Assembly: GCA_946965045.2 (NCBI GenBank)
Contig: OX337228.1
Span: 4,836,001 to 4,900,000 of the forward strand
Length of the DNA: 64,000 bases
DNA from: Epithemia pelagica
Taxonomy: Eukaryota; Bacillariophyta; Bacillariophyceae; Surirellales; Surirellaceae
Reading direction: 5' to 3'
Shown here: piece by piece, positions 59,855-64,000 of the stretch
Layout: each line of letters starts with the position of its first letter
Position numbering within the stretch: position 1 is the first letter of the stretch
Position numbers and translations under genes: made by a program
The notes under the pieces: model-generated
Told to the model about the DNA's origin: nothing
The model's database searches: none
Seen by the model: only the letters and a program-made list of their open reading frames with translations

Positions 59855-61740
59855 TTACTTCGTGGACACCTCCCCACCTGCGGCAAGGGCAAGGCATAGT
59901 TTCGAGTAGATAATAGTTGCTCCGTCTGCCCATTGCACAGCAAAACCGTATCTGCCCTTCCTCGACACACTCACCGGTGTCAAGCTTGGGGATGTTTTCG
60001 ATTTCCCGGTCGAATGGTTCACTTCCACACTATCGTTGTTAACTGGTTCGATTTTGTCGAGGAAGGGAGAATCGACGATTGAGTCTCCGGTTTTCGGATC
60101 CCGCGAACGAAGAGCTGCAGGGTGTAATTTTTGTTGAATGGCCCCGGCAGACGAGAAAAAGCGTAAAACCATACAAGCAGGTGTTGTTGCTTTATCGATA
60201 CTCAGTTGAACAGTAGATACCAAAAAATCTTCAGAGGGCTTGTTTGGAAATCTTAGATACTCCTGAGCCTCTGTATCTCCGTACTGCACTCGCAAAAGTT
60301 CCCGCGACACAGAATTTGCAAGCAGATGAAAAGACTCAAGCTCTTCAGTTGCGCAGTCGGGCCTTCCAAGACAAAGTGGTTCACCTGACTCTGTTGCAGC
60401 GTTTGCCTCTGGAGAAATAGGTAACTGAAATATTTGAAAAGAATTTGTATCTGTCAAACTGCTGAGAGACCCCTTACCAAATGGATGATGCTTTGTCCCT
60501 CCTTCACACTGCAACCACAAATTTCGAGATTAGCCGGAAATCAAACGGACAAAAAAAATCACTTAGCGCAAGAAAAACTTACGACAAAATATGACATGTT
60601 TTCAACGACCGCCAGCGTGGGAACTCCCAAGGATGTGAACATCTCAATCCCCTTCCGAGTGTCAGCTATTGCCAATTTTGAAGGTGTGGTCACGGCGACA
60701 GCGCCGCTCAGCGACAGATCTTGGCAGACAGCAAGCTGCACATCACCTGTCCCAGGAGGGAGGTCCAGTACCAACACGTCAAGTTCGCCCCAATCTGTAC
60801 CCTTCAACAACTGAGCGACAACCTTTACTACCAAAGGACCTCTCATGATTGCTGCACCGTTATCTGCCCCACTACCCTGTACCCCAGAGTTTGAATTGAC
60901 AAAACCAAGCGATAGCAGTCGAACGTCTTCGTGTTCAAGAGGATACACCATTCCTGACCCTTTCGGTGATCGTCTCACAGTTTTATCCACTGGATGGACC
61001 AATATAGGTAAGGACGGGCCATACAAGTCCAGATCAAGTAGGCCGACTCGACCGCCCATTCGAGAGAGTTCATATGCCAGGTTAACGGCCACTGTCGATT
61101 TCCCAACACCGCCCTTGCAACTGTAAACAGCAACAACATGGGCTACATTTTCCAGTCCCGGTCCCAATTCTTTGAGCAGTTCATCAGGATTTTCTACAAA
61201 TCGGGACATGAGAGGAGTAGGAGACACTGCTACAGCTTCGACGTTCACTTCACTCAGTATAGCTTCATTCGATAGTGCATTCATGTTGTCTTTTCTCCAC
61301 TTGTTTAATATATTTTCCGCTTCAGCGGTCACTAAACCTTTCAGAGTTTCCAGCTCTGGGTGAAGCAGACTGGGTAGGCGTAGAAGAAGTTCCACAGTTC
61401 TTCCATCCTCCGACACTGCAACACATCGTGAATTCAACCACCCAAGAGATGCGAGGTCCCTGTTCAGAACCGGATCTTTCACTCTGCGACCCAAATGAAC
61501 CTTGAGGGTATCTTCCATATCCGCGATCTGGCGCTTTGATAACGTGTGCAACAATCGGTTCGTGGACCGATTTTGGAACCTTGTTTGTCCCCTACGCCAA
61601 TCTTTGGGATCACGGGAAATAGTTGAAAGAGTTCTGTTAGATGAAAAGCGTCTGGGAGTATAATGGAATCGATGCATTTTCAAACCCAAGCGAAGAGGTA
61701 TTTGGCAACATCGGAGAGCTGGAGTTAAGCAGAACGACAT
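59855..61740 (-). CDS. HCF101/Mrp-type P-loop Fe-S cluster carrier
   Basis: Two exons, 60583-61740 and 59855-60508 (603 residues; 74-nt intron, donor GTAAGT). First ATG at 61740 gives MSFCLTPALRCCQIPLRLG...RRFSSNRTLST, a basic Ser/Arg-rich N-terminus suggesting mitochondria rather than a diatom plastid. Domain order matches HCF101: DUF59/MIP18-like region (TLKVHLGRRVKDPVLNRDLASLGWL), Mrp NTPase with deviant Walker A YSCKGGVGKST and LLDLDLYGPSLP, LVLDLPPGTGDVQL, then MSYFVCEGGTKHHPFGKGS, and a C-terminal DUF971-like domain (YGFAVQWADGATIIYSKLCLALA). Mrp/HCF101 proteins transfer [4Fe-4S] clusters to apoproteins. The CxxC of bacterial Mrp is only a single Cys here, as in HCF101. Divergent from Lhcf. 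Confidence 0.9.
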
Positions 61741-62097
61741 GTTGGCTTTCAACTCTATCAATGGAATATTGTTCCTGTCTATTGACTGGATGACTAACAA
61801 TTCTGACAAGGTCAAGATCTCATGCTTGTGACGTCATAGAGGAAGAGCGACAGGCAACAGTCGCTCGCCTAATTCACTGCCCACATTGCAGCAAGGTACG
61901 TATTTTGACGTCTCGTTGAAGAACGTCTCAAGTGTGGGTGAGAAGGGCGAGGTGCGGGGAGGAGAAAGATACATGCGAACCGAAGGAACACAAAGAATTG
62001 TCGCATTAGATCCACAATGGGTATGAGTTGATATCGAACTTCCTCTACTCGGAGAACAATCGAACAAGATCTTCGACAAAATCCAACCACGAGCACC
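61741..62097. other. Shared promoter region of HCF101-like and Lhcf genes
   Basis: About 357 bp between two divergent ATGs. No distinctive motif identified; it should contain light-responsive control of the Lhcf gene. Confidence 0.45.
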
Positions 62098-62748
62098 ATG
62101 GTTCCATTTTCGTTAGCACTTTTGTCGGCTGCATTTGCTCCTTTGGTCTCTTCATTTGCTGTGAATAGTCGCATTCAAGTGAAAGATGAGCGATCGACTT
62201 CCCGGCCTGCTTCCTTTGAGAACGAAATTGGAGTGACGGCACCCTTGGGATTTTTTGATCCTCTTGGCTTGCTGAATGACGCAGAGTTGGAACGATTCAA
62301 TCGCTTGCGTTATGTGGAACTCAAGCATGGTCGTATATCAATGTTGGCTGTTCTTGGACACATTGTGACGACTGGTGGGGTGAGACTACCAGGAGACATC
62401 GACTTATCTGGGACTTCGTTTGAATCCATCCCACCTGGTCTGGGTGCTTTGACCAAGATCCCTGCAGCGGGATTGGCACAAATCATTGCCTTCATCGGTT
62501 TCTTGGAGCTTGCTGTGATGAAAGATATAACTGGAGGAGAGTTTGTTGGGGACTTTCGAAACGAGGCCATTGACTTTGGTTGGGATGTCTTTACGCCGGA
62601 AGAGCAAGAACGAAAACGAACGATTGAGTTGAATCAGGGACGGGCCGCCATGATGGGAATTCTTGCATTGATGGTTCACGAGCAACTACCTTCGCATGAT
62701 CCATACGTGATCAATGGTCTTCTTGGCTATCCTATTGGCTTTTCATGA
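62098..62748 (+). CDS. Fucoxanthin-chlorophyll a/c binding protein (Lhcf type)
   Basis: A single exon of 216 residues. MVPFSLALLSAAFAPLVSSFAVNS is a bipartite plastid signal with Ser-Phe at the cleavage site. The mature start FENEIGVTAPLGFFDPLGL and helix 1 (RYVELKHGRISMLAVLGHI) carry the Glu, His and Arg of the LHC chlorophyll site. A loop LPGDIDLSGTSFESIPPGLG precedes helix 2 (AAGLAQIIAFIGFLELAV). Helix 3 (IELNQGRAAMMGILALMVHE) carries the second Glu-Arg pair. The KDITGGEFVGDFRN loop is typical of Lhcf. The protein collects light in the thylakoid as part of FCP trimers or oligomers. It ends YPIGFS. Confirms an ochrophyte, most likely diatom, genome. Confidence 0.96.
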   Translation: MVPFSLALLSAAFAPLVSSFAVNSRIQVKDERSTSRPASFENEIGVTAPLGFFDPLGLLNDAELERFNRLRYVELKHGRISMLAVLGHIVTTGGVRLPGDIDLSGTSFESIPPGLGALTKIPAAGLAQIIAFIGFLELAVMKDITGGEFVGDFRNEAIDFGWDVFTPEEQERKRTIELNQGRAAMMGILALMVHEQLPSHDPYVINGLLGYPIGFS

Positions 62749-63302
62749 GAATGAGACTTTCATTCCATTCGCAGGTTATAACTCTGGCTACCTAGGTTTA
62801 TAAGTGAATTTTTCTGTAACGAATATGCCACGGGGAATTGGAGTTGTTTGATCTGTATCATGAATCATAACAGAGATGTTGTAATAGGTAGCAGTAGTTG
62901 GTAGTAGCTCTATGCCAAAGGCGAGTTCGAAAATGATGGGATATGGGAAACTCCATTGAGAGATCAGTTCAAAATGGGTAGATCCGAGAATCATTTCTAC
63001 AGGGTAGGAAGAGGGCGTCTACTTGTAACCTTACGAGCACTTTTGAGGCTCACCCACGACACTGACACTCATTGCCCCATGTTTTTGAGGCTACACGAAG
63101 TTTCGTGTGAAGCTAAAAATGCGGTGATCCATGGCATACAAGTACCATAGCTCAGTCTTGCGTGATACACCCAGAATCGTTCTTGGAGGAAGACTCAGAT
63201 AGAACACATCGACGGCCAGACCAAAATCCTGCGTGAATTTTACGAGTTACGAGATCAAGCACAAGAGACTTGAGACAATAAGCAAGTGGAGTCCGCATTA
63301 CC
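62749..63302. other. Intergenic region
   Basis: About 550 bp between Lhcf and the partial HTH gene, on the same strand. No gene, repeat or motif recognised. Confidence 0.45.
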
Positions 63303-64000
63303 ATGGATACATCAGAAACAAATACGGAAAAAGAAAAAATAGAGCAGCCCGCTCCCGATAAAAAGGACGTTGATGGACTTGCGTCGGGAGATGCCTACGA
63401 AGAAAACAAGTCCACGTCCATTGCCAAAAAGACGTCACAAACAAGAGAGTCACACGATGAAGCCTTTTGGTACAAGCTCTGTGAGCGATACAAACAATAC
63501 CAGGAAGATAATCCACAGAAGAATTGTTCTCAGAGGTCTTTCCTGAAATCGAAAGAGGCGCTGGAAGTAACTGGAGCCCCTCGAGAATGTCGAAGTTTTT
63601 CTCGCTATTGGAAAAGATTTGAACAAGGAGAACTGAACCCTACAAGTAGACGAAGGCGAAGGAGAGCCGTTGGTTATGTTGAAATTGAGGAGCGTTTATC
63701 TACTTATCTCCTTCTTCGTTCGATGATTTTTATTCGAGGCGATGTAAATGGAGCTACTTGGGCCAAACTGAAACAAAAATGTGTTAAATGGGGAGCAAAG
63801 GAATTGAAAGAACTTCAGTCTCGAGAGGAAAGTAATGAAGTTTCCCAGACCGATGTTGATTCTGTCTCAGACAAAAAGGAGATTGAGAACACAGACGGAA
63901 AGCCAAGTGATGATAAAACGGAGAAAAAATATAGCGACTTTCGTGCCTCTCCGGGATGGCTTCACAAGGTTCTGAAGCGGAACAACATAGAAGTAAGTAG
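63303..64000 (+). CDS. HTH/CENP-B-like protein, first exon only
   Basis: An open frame from ATG 63303 that reaches the window edge. The first exon probably ends at 63992 (...NNIE) before a GTAAGT donor at 63993, so the coding sequence continues outside. The N-terminus (MDTSETNTEKEK) is acidic-basic and disordered. A basic helical block (SFSRYWKRFEQGELNPTSRR) follows. Next, YVEIEERLSTYLLLRSMIF and RASPGWLHKVLKRNNIE match the pattern of CENP-B/Tc5-type helix-turn-helix DNA-binding domains, where FxASxGWLxxFLKRHxI is the recognition helix end. Such domains occur in pogo/tigger transposases and in expanded families in diatoms. I cannot tell whether a transposase core follows. Confidence 0.65.
   Translation, partial: MDTSETNTEKEKIEQPAPDKKDVDGLASGDAYEENKSTSIAKKTSQTRESHDEAFWYKLCERYKQYQEDNPQKNCSQRSFLKSKEALEVTGAPRECRSFSRYWKRFEQGELNPTSRRRRRRAVGYVEIEERLSTYLLLRSMIFIRGDVNGATWAKLKQKCVKWGAKELKELQSREESNEVSQTDVDSVSDKKEIENTDGKPSDDKTEKKYSDFRASPGWLHKVLKRNNIEVS

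Overview
The window looks like nuclear DNA from a diatom, probably a raphid pennate (species not determined). Supporting signs are: a fucoxanthin-chlorophyll a/c light-harvesting gene (Lhcf type) at 62098; several proteins with an ER-type signal peptide followed by an aromatic residue at the predicted cleavage site, as in secondary plastids (RRF, the HAD-like giant protein, Lhcf); mostly intron-poor genes with short GT-AG introns (about 60-155 nt); dense gene packing on both strands; and protein families I associate with diatoms. There are no bacterial operons, rRNA, tRNA or CRISPR arrays that I can support.

Layout. 1-5.8 kb: partial nuclear-type protein (-), RING E3 ligase (+), nitroreductase (-), and a three-exon mitochondrial lipoyl-domain protein whose C-terminus resembles the 2-oxoglutarate dehydrogenase adaptor KGD4/MRPS36 (+). 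6.6-14 kb: three-module CxxC zinc protein (+), unknown acidic protein (-), J-domain membrane protein (+). 14-22.6 kb: giant BRWD/PHIP-type WD40-bromodomain protein (-) and a TPX2-like repeat protein (-). 22.6-28.1 kb: an accessory island with an intact 1110-residue transposase-like gene, possible 11-bp inverted repeats and CTAG-rich spacer. 28.1-32.4 kb: gamma carbonic anhydrase-like (+), CKS1 hidden in three small exons (-), histidine phosphatase (+), small two-helix membrane protein (-). 32.8-40.1 kb: plastid-type giant protein with a degenerate, apparently cap-expanded HAD fold (+), and an NDR/LATS kinase (+). 40.3-49.7 kb: ankyrin/coiled-coil protein (-), syntaxin (+), deoxyhypusine hydroxylase (-), METTL5 methyltransferase with a disputed 34-nt intron (-). 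50-57.8 kb: PAXBP1/GCFC (+), plastid ribosome recycling factor (-), two tandem TMEM223-like paralogues (+), triple-CCCH protein (-). 57.8-64 kb: 2 kb of gene-free palindromic spacer, HCF101/Mrp Fe-S carrier (-), Lhcf (+), and the first exon of an HTH/CENP-B-like gene (+).

Most genes are independent housekeeping functions. Common themes are organelle metabolism (2-oxoglutarate dehydrogenase, Fe-S transfer, gamma-CA, TMEM223, RRF, Lhcf), translation (DOHH/eIF5A, METTL5/18S rRNA, RRF), chromatin and cell cycle (BRWD, CKS1, NDR kinase). Several pairs are head-to-head with 200-360 bp between starts and may share promoters (nitroreductase/lipoyl protein, CKS1/phosphatase, METTL5/PAXBP1, RRF/TMEM223-like, HCF101/Lhcf). 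The strongest candidates for new biology are the lipoyl-KGD4 fusion and the HAD-derived plastid protein with five tandem cap-like units. Intron-containing genes are given as whole spans with exon coordinates in the evidence. All family names are from motif recognition by eye; no database search was possible.
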